Positions 51,789-59,999 of a DNA stretch of 64,000 bases are shown in pieces. The DNA lies in the NCBI GenBank assembly GCA_046349915.1, contig JAXMBL010000004.1, positions 1,116,001-1,180,000 on the forward strand. Reading direction: 5' to 3'. The DNA comes from CAIXSC01 sp046349915. GTDB taxonomy: Bacteria; Planctomycetota; Planctomycetia; Pirellulales; Pirellulaceae. The position numbers and the translations under genes were made by a program. Every line of letters begins with the position of its first letter. Position 1 is the first letter of the stretch. The notes beneath the pieces are model-generated. The model searched no databases. It was not told the origin of the DNA and saw only the letters and a list, made by a program, of their open reading frames with translations.

Positions 51789-52268
51789 ATGACTAGCGAG
51801 TCCCAATCGTCCGCGGCTTCTTCGATCCCTTCCTCCGGAACGCCTCTCGATCCAGCGATCCTGGCCGCTATCCCTCATCGGCCCCCCATGCTGTTGGTCG
51901 ACGAAGTGGTGACTCAAACCGCGGACCACATCGTCTGTCGGAAGACGTTTCGACCGGACGAGTATTTCTGTCAGGGGCATTATCCTGGGAATCCAATTAT
52001 CCCAGGCGTGATTTTGTGCGAGACCGCTTTGCAAACCGGCGCCATTCTGCTGTCTCGTCAGACCATCGAGTCGGGAGGTGTGCCCGTGGCCACTCGGTTA
52101 AACGACGTGAAGTTCAAGCGAATCGTACGCCCCGGCGAGACGATCCAGATCGAAGTGAGTCTCACGGACCGGCTGGCGGACGCTTACTTCATGACCGGTA
52201 AAATCACGGTCGAGGGCAAGCTTGCCGCCAGACTCGATTTCGCCTGCTCGGTGGTCAAGCCGGAGTGA
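51789..52268 (+). CDS. 3-hydroxyacyl-ACP dehydratase, FabZ/FabA-like
   Basis: 159 residues, single hot-dog fold. The N-terminal ~25 residues are Ser/Pro-rich. IPHRPPMLLVDEV corresponds to the FabZ start. The catalytic region is GHYPGNPIIPGVILCETALQTGA, with His in GH(Y)P and Glu in LCE acting on 3-hydroxyacyl-ACP. FKRIVRPGETIQIEV is the usual dimer strand. It removes water from 3-hydroxyacyl thioesters in fatty acid or related acyl synthesis. It does not neighbour fabD/fabF or lpx genes, so it may be a pathway-specific paralogue acting with the CrtI-like flavoprotein. The ATPase gene begins 4 bp after its stop. Confidence 0.87.
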   Translation: MTSESQSSAASSIPSSGTPLDPAILAAIPHRPPMLLVDEVVTQTADHIVCRKTFRPDEYFCQGHYPGNPIIPGVILCETALQTGAILLSRQTIESGGVPVATRLNDVKFKRIVRPGETIQIEVSLTDRLADAYFMTGKITVEGKLAARLDFACSVVKPE

Positions 52269-52272
52269 CGGG

Positions 52273-53526
52273 ATGTTGCACTTGGTGGAAGCGTTGAATT
52301 TTCGATGTCTAAGATACGTGTCGCAACGTATGGACCGCTTCCACGTACTGGTTGGTCCAAATGCGAGCGGCAAGACAACGTTTCTCGATGTGATCGCGTT
52401 CATGTCGGGCCTCGTCAAAGACGGCCTGCCGACTACGGTTGGCAGAATGTCTCCCACGTTCGACGACCTGTTGTTTCGTCACGAGGGTAAGGGGTTTGAG
52501 TTAGCGATTGAAGTTAAGCTCCCCGAGACGCTGAAACGAGACGCCGCGACTGATGTACATGACGTATTAAGGTATGAGGTCGCGATTGAACTCGATTCTC
52601 CCGATTCTCAGATGCGAATCGCGGAGGAGTCTTTGTTGGTTCGACAAGCCGAGGTTGTTGATTTGAGACAGCCGCAGCTATTTCCTGAGTCGCGACTGAT
52701 CCCAACTACTCTGCTCCAAGGGAATTCACAGAAACTCAAGAAGCAAACGATACTCCGGCGAACTGAGAAAGGACGAGCCAACTACTACCCTGAACCTAAC
52801 CGAAAAGGTTGGAAGCCCAAATGGGATCTCGCTGCTGGCTCTTCGGCATTGGCAAATCTGCCCGAGGACCACGAGAAGTTCCCAAGTGCAACTTGGTTCA
52901 AGCGATTCTTGCTTGAGGGTATTGAGAAGATTCAATTGGATAGCGTGGCGATCCAAAAGGCCAGTCCGCCTGGACAGGGGACTCGCTTTAAGCGTGACGG
53001 CTCCAATTTGCCGTGGGTAGTTCATAATTTCCGCCAAAAGAACCCTCAAAGGTTCAAAGCTTGGTTGGATCATCTTCAGACCGCCCTCCGCGATCTCGAG
53101 GACGTTGTGTCCGTCGACCGCGAGGATGATCGGCATCGCTATCTGAAGCTAGAGTATAAGGGCGGGCTTGAAGTTCCCTCGTGGATGGCGTCGGACGGCA
53201 CACTCCGGCTGCTCGCTCTTACCTTGCCTGCGTACTTGGATGATTTGACCGGCGTCCTTCTGATCGAGGAGCCCGAGAACGGAATTCATCCACGTGCGGT
53301 GGAGACCATGATCGAGTCACTTAGAGACGTCGATAACGCGCAGATTCTGGTTGCCACTCACTCACCAGTGGTCTTGAGTAACGTGCAGCCGAGCGAAGTG
53401 CTTTGCTTTGCTAAGGATCCTGAGGGCGCTACCGACATCGTGCGAGGATCTGAACATCCAGCGTTAGTTGATTGGCAGCGTGACATCAGTCTCGGTACTC
53501 TATTTGCCGCCGGTGTGCTCAACTAA
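52273..53526 (+). CDS. AAA (SMC/OLD-like) ATPase of a two-gene module
   Basis: 417 residues. The N-terminal strand MLHLVEALNFRCLRYVSQRM and Walker A GPNASGKTT (residues 28-36) are typical of AAA_21/AAA_15 ABC-type ATPases. The signature-like segment is PSWMASDGTLRLLALTLPAYL, Walker B is GVLLIEEPENGIHP (Glu332-Glu333), and the switch histidine is in ATHSP. There is no nuclease domain in the protein. The start at 52273 has GGAG about 7 bases before it. DNA looks lower in GC than the neighbouring genes. The partner gene follows after 14 bp. I recall similar ATPases as MAD3 of the methylation-associated defence system, and the layout resembles PARIS and AbiL; family assignment needs a search. Confidence 0.82.
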   Translation: MLHLVEALNFRCLRYVSQRMDRFHVLVGPNASGKTTFLDVIAFMSGLVKDGLPTTVGRMSPTFDDLLFRHEGKGFELAIEVKLPETLKRDAATDVHDVLRYEVAIELDSPDSQMRIAEESLLVRQAEVVDLRQPQLFPESRLIPTTLLQGNSQKLKKQTILRRTEKGRANYYPEPNRKGWKPKWDLAAGSSALANLPEDHEKFPSATWFKRFLLEGIEKIQLDSVAIQKASPPGQGTRFKRDGSNLPWVVHNFRQKNPQRFKAWLDHLQTALRDLEDVVSVDREDDRHRYLKLEYKGGLEVPSWMASDGTLRLLALTLPAYLDDLTGVLLIEEPENGIHPRAVETMIESLRDVDNAQILVATHSPVVLSNVQPSEVLCFAKDPEGATDIVRGSEHPALVDWQRDISLGTLFAAGVLN

Positions 53527-53540
53527 AGGAGTATCGCAAG

Positions 53541-54167
53541 ATGTTGCAGGATCTTGTGATACTCGCTGCCGATAATCAGATGCAGCAAACGCTCGAAGGA
53601 TTACTCGAGCGGCATGCCGCGTTGGGAATTCGTCGAATTACGTCACGAGTCTTTGTGCATCCCAACAAAGATGCCGGTTGTCGTCTTGAGTGCGCGGCAT
53701 TTTTGCGCAGCTTTCTTCAGCAATATCAGCGGGCAATCGTCGTTTTTGATCACGAGGGCTCAGGTGCTGATGGCGAGTCCGCGACAGCACTTGAAGAGTC
53801 TATCGAGCACGCTTTATTTCGTAACGGCTGGGGAGACCGTTGCCGAGTCATCACGATTGAACCGGAACTTGAGATCTGGATTTGGGGTCGCTCGGGCCAA
53901 ACTCCAGCGATCCTAGGGTGGACGGGTAGTGATACAGATCTCAAGGATTGGCTTATTAAACTCGGGTTTGCCTTTGATGAGCTTGGTAAACCGGTGCGTC
54001 CCAAAGAGGCGCTGCTCGCGGTTCTGAAAAAATCCAAAACGAAACACGAAGCATCACTTTACCGGAAACTCGCAACGAAGGTCGGCTTTCAGCACTGCAA
54101 GGATCGAGCCTTCACGAGACTGCGTGGGGCGTTAACGGACTGGTTTGGAAACGAGCCCAAGGGCTAG
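53541..54167 (+). CDS. TOPRIM-like partner protein (MAD4/RloB-type resemblance)
   Basis: 208 residues. Residues 1-11 (MLQDLVILAAD), 64-75 (RAIVVFDHEGSG) and 104-115 (ITIEPELEIWIW) give an alternating beta/alpha pattern with acidic residues at strand ends (D11, D70, E72, E107, E109, E111), as in TOPRIM folds of nucleases. GWGD and RPKEALLAVLKKSKTKH are further conserved-looking blocks. AAAGGAG precedes the ATG. From memory it resembles MAD4 of the MADS defence system; the TOPRIM reading is inference. It is probably co-expressed with the ATPase, and could be the effector. Two 21-bp-palindrome-like sequences follow. Confidence 0.72.
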   Translation: MLQDLVILAADNQMQQTLEGLLERHAALGIRRITSRVFVHPNKDAGCRLECAAFLRSFLQQYQRAIVVFDHEGSGADGESATALEESIEHALFRNGWGDRCRVITIEPELEIWIWGRSGQTPAILGWTGSDTDLKDWLIKLGFAFDELGKPVRPKEALLAVLKKSKTKHEASLYRKLATKVGFQHCKDRAFTRLRGALTDWFGNEPKG

Positions 54168-54198
54168 CCGTCCGTCGTACGGGGTGGTTTCCTTTGTC

Positions 54199-54219
54199 CG
54201 ACGGACTTCCAGTCCGTCG
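54199..54219. repeat. Dispersed 21-bp palindrome after the ATPase module
   Basis: CGACGGACT-TCC-AGTCCGTCG followed by TAC. A half copy (CCGTCCGTCGTACGG) starts directly after the stop codon at 54168. Same family as at 22749, 38052 and 41548. Confidence 0.8.
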
Positions 54220-54238
54220 TACAGCTGAAGGCCAATCG

Positions 54239-55345
54239 CTAGTCGATTGTGGCTGCCTTGGGGTATGAGCCCAGAATTTCGAGTCGTACGGATTTGCGAC
54301 GCAGGGCTTCCAAGGAGCGTCGCGGGCCGGCATCCGATTGATGGCCTTCGAATTCCACGAAGAACAGATACTCGTTCGGAGTGCTCGGCGACGGAAACGA
54401 TTCGATCCAGGTAAGGTTGAGTCGTCCCTTCTTGAAGGTGAGCATGGCGTCGGCGAGCGCGCCGGGGCGGTGAGGGAGTTCAAACATCACGGCCGTCTTG
54501 TCGCGACCCGTGCGTCGCGGCGGCTCGCCGCCGCCTATGACCGCAAAGCGAGTGACATTGTTTCCCTTGTCCTCGATGTTCGCCGCGACGATGTTCAGTC
54601 CGTAATGCATGGCGGCGGGAAGACTGGCAACCGCGGCGGCGCCCGGTTTGTCGGCGGCCAGTTGAGCGGCTGCTGCCGTGCTGGTCATCTCGACGAGTCG
54701 AGCTCCTGGGAGTTGTTTAGCGAGCCAGTCGCGGCATTGCGAAAGCGCCTGTGGCTTGCTGTAGACTTCGACGATCTCGTGCCGCGGGCACTTGGCCAGC
54801 AGGTTGTGGTGAATGCGCAGAGGCACCTCGCCGCAAATGCGGACCGGCAGCCGCGCGAAGGTCTCCAGCGTGTCGGCGACTCGACCATCCGTCGAGTTCT
54901 CCAGCGGTACTATGCCAAAGTCGACGTGGCCTCGATTCAATTCGAAAAAAACGGACGAGATGGTCGCTACCGGAGCGAACTCAACCGACGATCCGAATCG
55001 CTCAATCGCCGCTTGATGGCTATAGCTGTAAGGAGGTCCTAGGTAGGCGACCTTCAGCGGCTTCACCAATCCGCGGCAGCCGCCCAAGAGTTCCCGCATC
55101 AGTGCTCGGACCGAGTCGGCAGTCAGCGGTCCCTTGGACGAATCCACGGCGGCCGTCAACTGACTTTGTTCGGTGATCGGATCAAACGTCGACCGGCCTT
55201 GTTCCTTCAACAAGTTCGCCGCCTGCGAGGCCGCTCGAGCTCGCTCGTTGGCAAGCTGCACAAGTTCTCGGTCGAGCCGTTCAATGCGTCGCTGGATTTC
55301 GGCCGCGGAGGCGCCGCTGCTCGCTTTTGCTTTCGTCTTGGCCAT
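54239..55345 (-). CDS. pheA: Bifunctional chorismate mutase / prephenate dehydratase
   Basis: 368 residues. Residues ~14-95 are an AroQ-type chorismate mutase (AAEIQRRIERLDRELVQLANERARAA). Residues ~98-275 are prephenate dehydratase, starting VAYLGPPYSYSHQAAIERFG, with LENSTDGRVADTLE and the catalytic NVTRFAVIG. The C-terminal ACT domain has PHRPGALADAMLTFKKGRLNLTWIESFPS, where the E. coli Phe-binding ESRP is ESFP and GALV is GALA, so feedback control by phenylalanine may differ. It makes phenylpyruvate from chorismate. The gene reads leftward and is convergent with the ATPase module. Confidence 0.95.
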   Translation of the reverse strand: MAKTKAKASSGASAAEIQRRIERLDRELVQLANERARAASQAANLLKEQGRSTFDPITEQSQLTAAVDSSKGPLTADSVRALMRELLGGCRGLVKPLKVAYLGPPYSYSHQAAIERFGSSVEFAPVATISSVFFELNRGHVDFGIVPLENSTDGRVADTLETFARLPVRICGEVPLRIHHNLLAKCPRHEIVEVYSKPQALSQCRDWLAKQLPGARLVEMTSTAAAAQLAADKPGAAAVASLPAAMHYGLNIVAANIEDKGNNVTRFAVIGGGEPPRRTGRDKTAVMFELPHRPGALADAMLTFKKGRLNLTWIESFPSPSTPNEYLFFVEFEGHQSDAGPRRSLEALRRKSVRLEILGSYPKAATID

Positions 55346-55416
55346 GTTGAGTAAACCGCCTCTTCAGTAGTTTCGTCGGAGGTAAGTTCGCTATGGTAGG
55401 AAGCGAATTCAAGGTG

Positions 55417-56400
55417 TCAACGTGCTTGCCATTGATCGTCGGGTTCCATGACAGATCGAGCCGCTGGACTGGTCAGCCAGCTCTTGGCCGCTTCATTCCG
55501 CGTCAAATAGGCGTCCCAGAAGGCCGTCGTCAGCGCGATGATCACTTTGCGATGATTGGGATTCCGTTTCATTCGCTCGCCAGGAAGCGGACGCTCTGTA
55601 AAGACCGAGTGTTCGGCCTTGTCGAGCACCAATTCGAATTTGTCTCCCTGGGGAAGAGCCGGGAAGACTTGCCGGCGAGTTTCCACGGTTTGGCCGCCGA
55701 TGGGCGAGCCGTCATGCGTGCCGGTCATCACCAGCCAGGGGATTTTCACGTCTCCAAATGCCCGTTCGGTTGAGCCTATCAATGGCGCGCCGGGACTCAT
55801 CACCACGGCCGCCTTAATCCGTGAGTCCAGGAATTTCTGGCCGACGATGGGGAGTTGCTGACCGCTGAGTCCTTGAGTGGTTTGAGCGCCGAAGGAGTGG
55901 CCCGACATTCCCACGGATTCCGCGTCGAGCTGGCCGTGAAACGCATGAGTTGAGTCGCGACTCCAAGTGTTGAGCTGATTGAGGACGACGGGGACATCTC
56001 CCAGGCGAAGTTCCAGATTCTTGGCCGAAGCGGCTTCCTTCATGGCGCCGAGTCGCTTGGCGAAAGGAATGTCTTTCCAGACTCCTTCATCACTTCCGGG
56101 ATGCTGGACATAGACGACAAAATACCCGCGACTCGCCCAATGCTGCCCCAAGAAATTCGATCCCTCGCGCGAGCCTCCCAGGCCATGGCTGAAGACCACC
56201 ACGGGCGGTCGACTCGAAGTCTCAGTCTTCGCGGGTGCATAAACACGAATGGGAATGGTGCGTTCTCGGCGACTATCGACCACATCGAGATCGACGGCGG
56301 AAGGCGGTTCGACGCCGGGCTTCACCGCGAGCGGATCGTACTCGGCCGCCCCGACACTCCCCACGGCGCACAGAGTCGCAATGCCAATTAAGTGTCGCAT
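55417..56400 (-). CDS. Secreted alpha/beta hydrolase
   Basis: 327 residues from the ATG at 56400, which has a GAGG site about 8 bases upstream and gives a clean signal peptide (MRHLIGIATLCAVGSVGAAEYD); the longer frame from 56442 would hide it. The oxyanion strand is PPVVVFSHGLGGSREGSNFLG, the nucleophile elbow GMSGHSFGAQTT, the acid region VMTGTHDGSP, and the catalytic His in DKAEHSVF. This resembles chlorophyllase or platelet-activating-factor acetylhydrolase-like hydrolases. Substrate unknown; an ester is likely. It is leftward, divergent from the Tat lactonase with about 170 bp between starts. Confidence 0.86.
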   Translation of the reverse strand: MRHLIGIATLCAVGSVGAAEYDPLAVKPGVEPPSAVDLDVVDSRRERTIPIRVYAPAKTETSSRPPVVVFSHGLGGSREGSNFLGQHWASRGYFVVYVQHPGSDEGVWKDIPFAKRLGAMKEAASAKNLELRLGDVPVVLNQLNTWSRDSTHAFHGQLDAESVGMSGHSFGAQTTQGLSGQQLPIVGQKFLDSRIKAAVVMSPGAPLIGSTERAFGDVKIPWLVMTGTHDGSPIGGQTVETRRQVFPALPQGDKFELVLDKAEHSVFTERPLPGERMKRNPNHRKVIIALTTAFWDAYLTRNEAAKSWLTSPAARSVMEPDDQWQAR

Positions 56401-56567
56401 TTCAGGTTCCTCGGAATCGTTGGTCGGCTGGGGTGTGCTCATGCTGGGATTCTATCGAGTCGACCCGTGGTCGTGTCCCAGCCACTTGCATTCCCCGAGC
56501 GATTAGGGATCATCAAGAGCCGTTTTGGTGCTGACTGCCATCCGCTCACCCACTGAGTGTGCCCGCT

Positions 56568-57869
56568 ATGTCCCCCACATCGACTTCGCGCCGTCAGTTT
56601 CTGCAAACCACATCGGCCATCGCTGGTGCGATTCCTCTCGCCTACGTCTCCCTCGCTCAAGTGGCGCTCGCCGCCGCGGCCGATTCGCCTCGAGGGCCCC
56701 TGGTGGCCTACGTCGGGACATTCAGTTCGCCACTCCGCGACGTGCTGCCGACGCAGGTGGATTTGCCGCCTGGCAACGGGCGAGGCATCCATGTTCTGCA
56801 TGTCGATCGCGCCACCGGGGCGACCAAGCCGGCTAGCACCTTCGAGCTGGGAACCAGTCCCAGTTGCCTCGCCGTCAACGCCGCCGGAACTCGTCTCTAT
56901 TCGGCGAACGAAACAGATCGGGTGGGCGAGTCGCGGGAAGGAACGATCACGTCCTTTGCGATCGACCGCACGGATGGTTCGCTCAAGCCGCTGAACACGG
57001 TTCGCTCGGGTGGCGCTGGTCCGACTTATGTAAGCCTGCATCCCTCGGAACGCTTCCTGCTGGTTGCGAATTACTTCGGCGGGTCGGTGGCGGTGTTGCC
57101 GATCTTGGAAGACGGGCGACTCGGGGAAGCGACTGATGTCCAGAACGATATGGGGAAGGTCGGACCCACCAAGGCAACCAATGCTCCTCCCGGTAGTTTT
57201 GCGATTAGTGGTCACGATCGCACTCATGCCCACATGATTCAAGCCGACCCCGCGGGCAAGTTCGTGCTGCATGTCGATCTGGGGCTCGACAAGATCTTCG
57301 TCTGGAAGTTCGACGCCGCGCGCGGCAAGCTTCTGCCCAATGACCCGCCCGCGGTCTCGTTACCGCCTGGGGATGGGCCTCGACACTTTCACTTCCATCC
57401 CAATGGTCGCTGGTTCTATTCTATTCAAGAAGAGGGCTCGACCCTCGTATTGTTCGACTACGACGCGGCGACGGGAAAGCTCAAGGAACGACAGACCATC
57501 TCCACGCTTCCTCCCGGCTACGCCGGCAGCAACTTCTGCTCGGAGATTCTCGTCTCGGCCGATGGCAAGTTTGTCTATGCGGGCAACCGGCTGCATGACA
57601 GTATCGGCATCTTCGCGGTTGGTGAAACGGGCGAGTTGTCGTACGTGGGCGAGGAGTGGACTCGGGGCGACTACCCTCGCAGCTTCACCTTTGATCCCAC
57701 GGGCGATTGGTTGTTCTGCTGCAACCAACGAGCTGACAATGTGACGGTGTTCCGTGTGAATCGCCAGACGGGCGAACTCAAGTTTACGGGACATTACGCG
57801 CCGGTCGGCAACCCATCGATCGTCGTCTTTTTGGACTTGGACAAGATGCGAGTGCCCGGCGCTGGTTAG
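56568..57869 (+). CDS. Tat-exported lactonase-family beta-propeller protein
   Basis: 433 residues. The twin-arginine signal STSRRQFLQTTSAIAGAIPLAYVS is followed by an Ala-rich segment to about residue 38. The rest is the 7-bladed lactonase/6-phosphogluconolactonase-like propeller (PF10282): LVAYVGTF, GTSPSCLAVNAAGTRLYSANE, GGAGPTYVSLHPSERFLLVANYFGGSVAVL, DPAGKFVLHVDLGLDKIFVWK, GPRHFHFHPNGRWFYSIQE. Being exported, it is unlikely to act on 6-phosphogluconolactone and may hydrolyse an outside lactone. The ATG at 56568 is preferred to the GTG three codons earlier. Its stop lies in a 15-bp in-frame tandem repeat. Confidence 0.88.
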   Translation: MSPTSTSRRQFLQTTSAIAGAIPLAYVSLAQVALAAAADSPRGPLVAYVGTFSSPLRDVLPTQVDLPPGNGRGIHVLHVDRATGATKPASTFELGTSPSCLAVNAAGTRLYSANETDRVGESREGTITSFAIDRTDGSLKPLNTVRSGGAGPTYVSLHPSERFLLVANYFGGSVAVLPILEDGRLGEATDVQNDMGKVGPTKATNAPPGSFAISGHDRTHAHMIQADPAGKFVLHVDLGLDKIFVWKFDAARGKLLPNDPPAVSLPPGDGPRHFHFHPNGRWFYSIQEEGSTLVLFDYDAATGKLKERQTISTLPPGYAGSNFCSEILVSADGKFVYAGNRLHDSIGIFAVGETGELSYVGEEWTRGDYPRSFTFDPTGDWLFCCNQRADNVTVFRVNRQTGELKFTGHYAPVGNPSIVVFLDLDKMRVPGAG

Positions 57870-57902
57870 TCGGGCGCTGGTTAGTCGGGCGCTCGTTAGT
57901 CG
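57858..57902. repeat. 15-bp tandem array spanning the lactonase stop codon
   Basis: Three copies of GGCGCT(G/C)GTTAGTCG. Each copy carries the same in-frame TAG, so duplication repeats the last coding codons and the stop. Confidence 0.85.
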
Positions 57903-57908
57903 GGCTGA

Positions 57909-59057
57909 TTACGATTCAAACAGCACGCGGAACAAGTGATCGATAGCGGCCACTGTGGCTGCATCGAGGCTCAATTGGTCGCTGCCAAGGCCGCCGTTCA
58001 GGACTGCCATCTTGGCTCGACTGTTTACGCCTGTCAGCCGATCATTGCCGCCGCCCAAGAAAGCCGTGAAGAACCCGTCGATATCGACGGCATTTAGCGA
58101 AACGACATCGGCGCCTTCACCCGTGTTGATCGTCATTCCGGTGTGGATATCGGTGTTGGTAAAGTTCAGGGTGTCGATCCCCGACCCTGTGGTAACCACC
58201 ACATTGCTTAAGTCCGAGTCCTCGACAGTCAGTGCGTTAGCGCCGTTGCCCAACAGCAAAGTCATCACTCTGGCGACCGACGAGCTATCAATTTCGACCG
58301 AATCGACTCCGCCTCCGCCGATCACCGACATGCCTGCTCTGACGCTCGCATTGATCAGGTCGACCGAATTGGCGCCTCCGCCCAGCACCGCCGAGAGAAC
58401 GCCGTTGACCGCGATGTCTCGCAAGAGCACGCTATCGGCTTGCTCGCCGCCGACCACGGAAACGGCTCCACCTACCGCGCCGCGAGACGCCGTGGCGGAC
58501 GCGTCGATGCCGATCGCGTTGAGTCCCGTCGAGAGAGACGATCCCAGGTTGGCGGTAATGGTTCGGCCGATCGTGCCCACGACGGCCAGCAGGTCATTCC
58601 CCGCGCCGCCCAGGAACGTCAGGTTTCCACCAAGAGAAAACGAGGTGACGCTGGTCGCGGCACTGATGCGACTTTGCAATGTGGTGACATTGGGCACGGC
58701 CAGCACGCTGCGCTGGTTCAAATCTCCCGCCAAGGTATCGATGGCGGCGGCGTTATTGCCGAGTGACAACGCGTCGTTGCCGCCGTTCATATTGGCGGAG
58801 ATATGACTTACCGCGCGATTGGTCACAAAGTTGTTGGTCGATCCGTTCACGGTCGTGGTATTGTTGCCCGCGACCGCGTACTGCCCTCCCCCCAGACTGA
58901 TGACCACGGCACTATTGTCCAGGTTGTCGCCCGTCAGCATCAAGGTGTCGCCCACGACCGCAGCCGTGATGTTGCCAGCGAGCACTTCGCGACGTTCGAG
59001 TGATTCGACAAGTAGCGGGCGGCGGGCGATTTTGCGTTCTCGAGGCTGGCGTGGCAT
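57909..59057 (-). CDS. LEPR-XLL-type surface protein
   Basis: 382 residues. The N-terminus RPLLVESLERREVLAGN is the LEPR-XLL-like export/anchoring motif found at the start of large planctomycete surface proteins. The rest is a low-complexity beta solenoid of Gly/Asn/Asp/Ser/Val-rich repeats of about 20 residues (for example GGNDALSLGNNAAAIDTL, GGGANSVDLINASVRAGMSV, GSGIDTLNFTNTDIHTGMTI, GEGADVVSLNAVDIDGF). Several units include GGxxD like RTX repeats, so Ca2+ binding is possible. No enzyme motif. It is small for this class. It is convergent with the lactonase gene. Confidence 0.8.
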   Translation of the reverse strand: MPRQPRERKIARRPLLVESLERREVLAGNITAAVVGDTLMLTGDNLDNSAVVISLGGGQYAVAGNNTTTVNGSTNNFVTNRAVSHISANMNGGNDALSLGNNAAAIDTLAGDLNQRSVLAVPNVTTLQSRISAATSVTSFSLGGNLTFLGGAGNDLLAVVGTIGRTITANLGSSLSTGLNAIGIDASATASRGAVGGAVSVVGGEQADSVLLRDIAVNGVLSAVLGGGANSVDLINASVRAGMSVIGGGGVDSVEIDSSSVARVMTLLLGNGANALTVEDSDLSNVVVTTGSGIDTLNFTNTDIHTGMTINTGEGADVVSLNAVDIDGFFTAFLGGGNDRLTGVNSRAKMAVLNGGLGSDQLSLDAATVAAIDHLFRVLFES

Positions 59058-59229
59058 ACGAGTGATCCCAGGATGCGACTAGATGGATTGCAGCGATGGT
59101 AACGGCTGGCGGCGCAAGTATCTGCGTTTAGCTAATCTAACCCACGGGGTAACGCTGTCAACGAACGGGTAAAGGGTAAGGGTGCGCCTGGAGTGGGGGC
59201 CGGTAGAAACCCGCTACTCTTGATCCAGA

Positions 59230-59865
59230 TCACTTACTTTTGGACCGGGGAGAGTGTTCAGCAACTTCGGCCGCCCAATCCTGGACGACAGTGCGCTGGG
59301 TCAAATAACGCATGACATGAGGGCGTCTAGCCAGCAGATGCGCCTGCGCTTCATCGGGAGTCATGCCGCGATGGGCAACTAGCCAGCAGAGGACCACGGT
59401 GGCGCTGCGTGCTCGTCCTGCTTTACAGTGTACATACACCGTTTGCCCGCGAGTGACGTGACTTTGGATGAACTCGACCGCCTTGCGGATATGGGCGAGC
59501 GTCGGGGGGTGGAAGTCGGTCGTGGGCACTCGAAGCTGTTCGATTCCATGCTCGCGATAAGCAGCCAACGGCCCTGGGTATTCCTCGCAGGTATTGACGA
59601 CCGCACGCACTCCCTCTGCCGCCAGCCGCTCTACATCCGAGGTTAGGGGCATAGCCCCCAGAATGACATGATTGTCGACCCGATCCCACCAATGACGCAC
59701 TCGCAAAACCCGGCCCAGCAAGTAGTTCCAGACGAAGGTGGGCCAGAACAGCAAGCGAGATATGGGGCGAGGAATAGGCACGGCAGACTCGACGTTGTTC
59801 GGCGAAAGGAGCGGCGAAGTCCTGGGAGCGGTCGCGGTGCCGCTCTCGCCCCATGAAACTACCAT
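59230..59865 (-). CDS. PTPMT1-like dual-specificity phosphatase
   Basis: 211 residues. The P-loop is VYVHCKAGRARSATVVLCWL (CX5R), and the general acid Asp is in VPTTDFHPPT. The segment VDNHVILGAMPL...EGVRAVVNTCEEYPGP and the exact HCKAGR(S/A)RSAT loop resemble PTPMT1, which dephosphorylates phosphatidylglycerophosphate in cardiolipin synthesis. Thus it could be the phosphatidylglycerophosphatase here instead of a protein phosphatase. Residues ~33-50 (PISRLLFWPTFVWNYLLG) may be a membrane-contacting helix. Single leftward gene; 172 bp to the surface protein gene downstream hold nothing clear. Confidence 0.85.
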   Translation of the reverse strand: MVVSWGESGTATAPRTSPLLSPNNVESAVPIPRPISRLLFWPTFVWNYLLGRVLRVRHWWDRVDNHVILGAMPLTSDVERLAAEGVRAVVNTCEEYPGPLAAYREHGIEQLRVPTTDFHPPTLAHIRKAVEFIQSHVTRGQTVYVHCKAGRARSATVVLCWLVAHRGMTPDEAQAHLLARRPHVMRYLTQRTVVQDWAAEVAEHSPRSKSK

Positions 59866-59999
59866 GGACGGAGTTGCGGCGAAACCAATTGCTTATGCGG
59901 CTGCTTACACATGGGTCTTCTTTTTTCTCGGAAATTGCCTGTAACCGGTAACCTAGGGGAGAAAACCGGTTAAAGAAAGGGTAAGGAGGGCCATGCCCC

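Noticed and set aside
59058..59229. tRNA or other RNA gene between the surface protein and phosphatase genes
   Set aside because: No cloverleaf, no GGTTCGA-type T-loop and no terminator; nothing supported.
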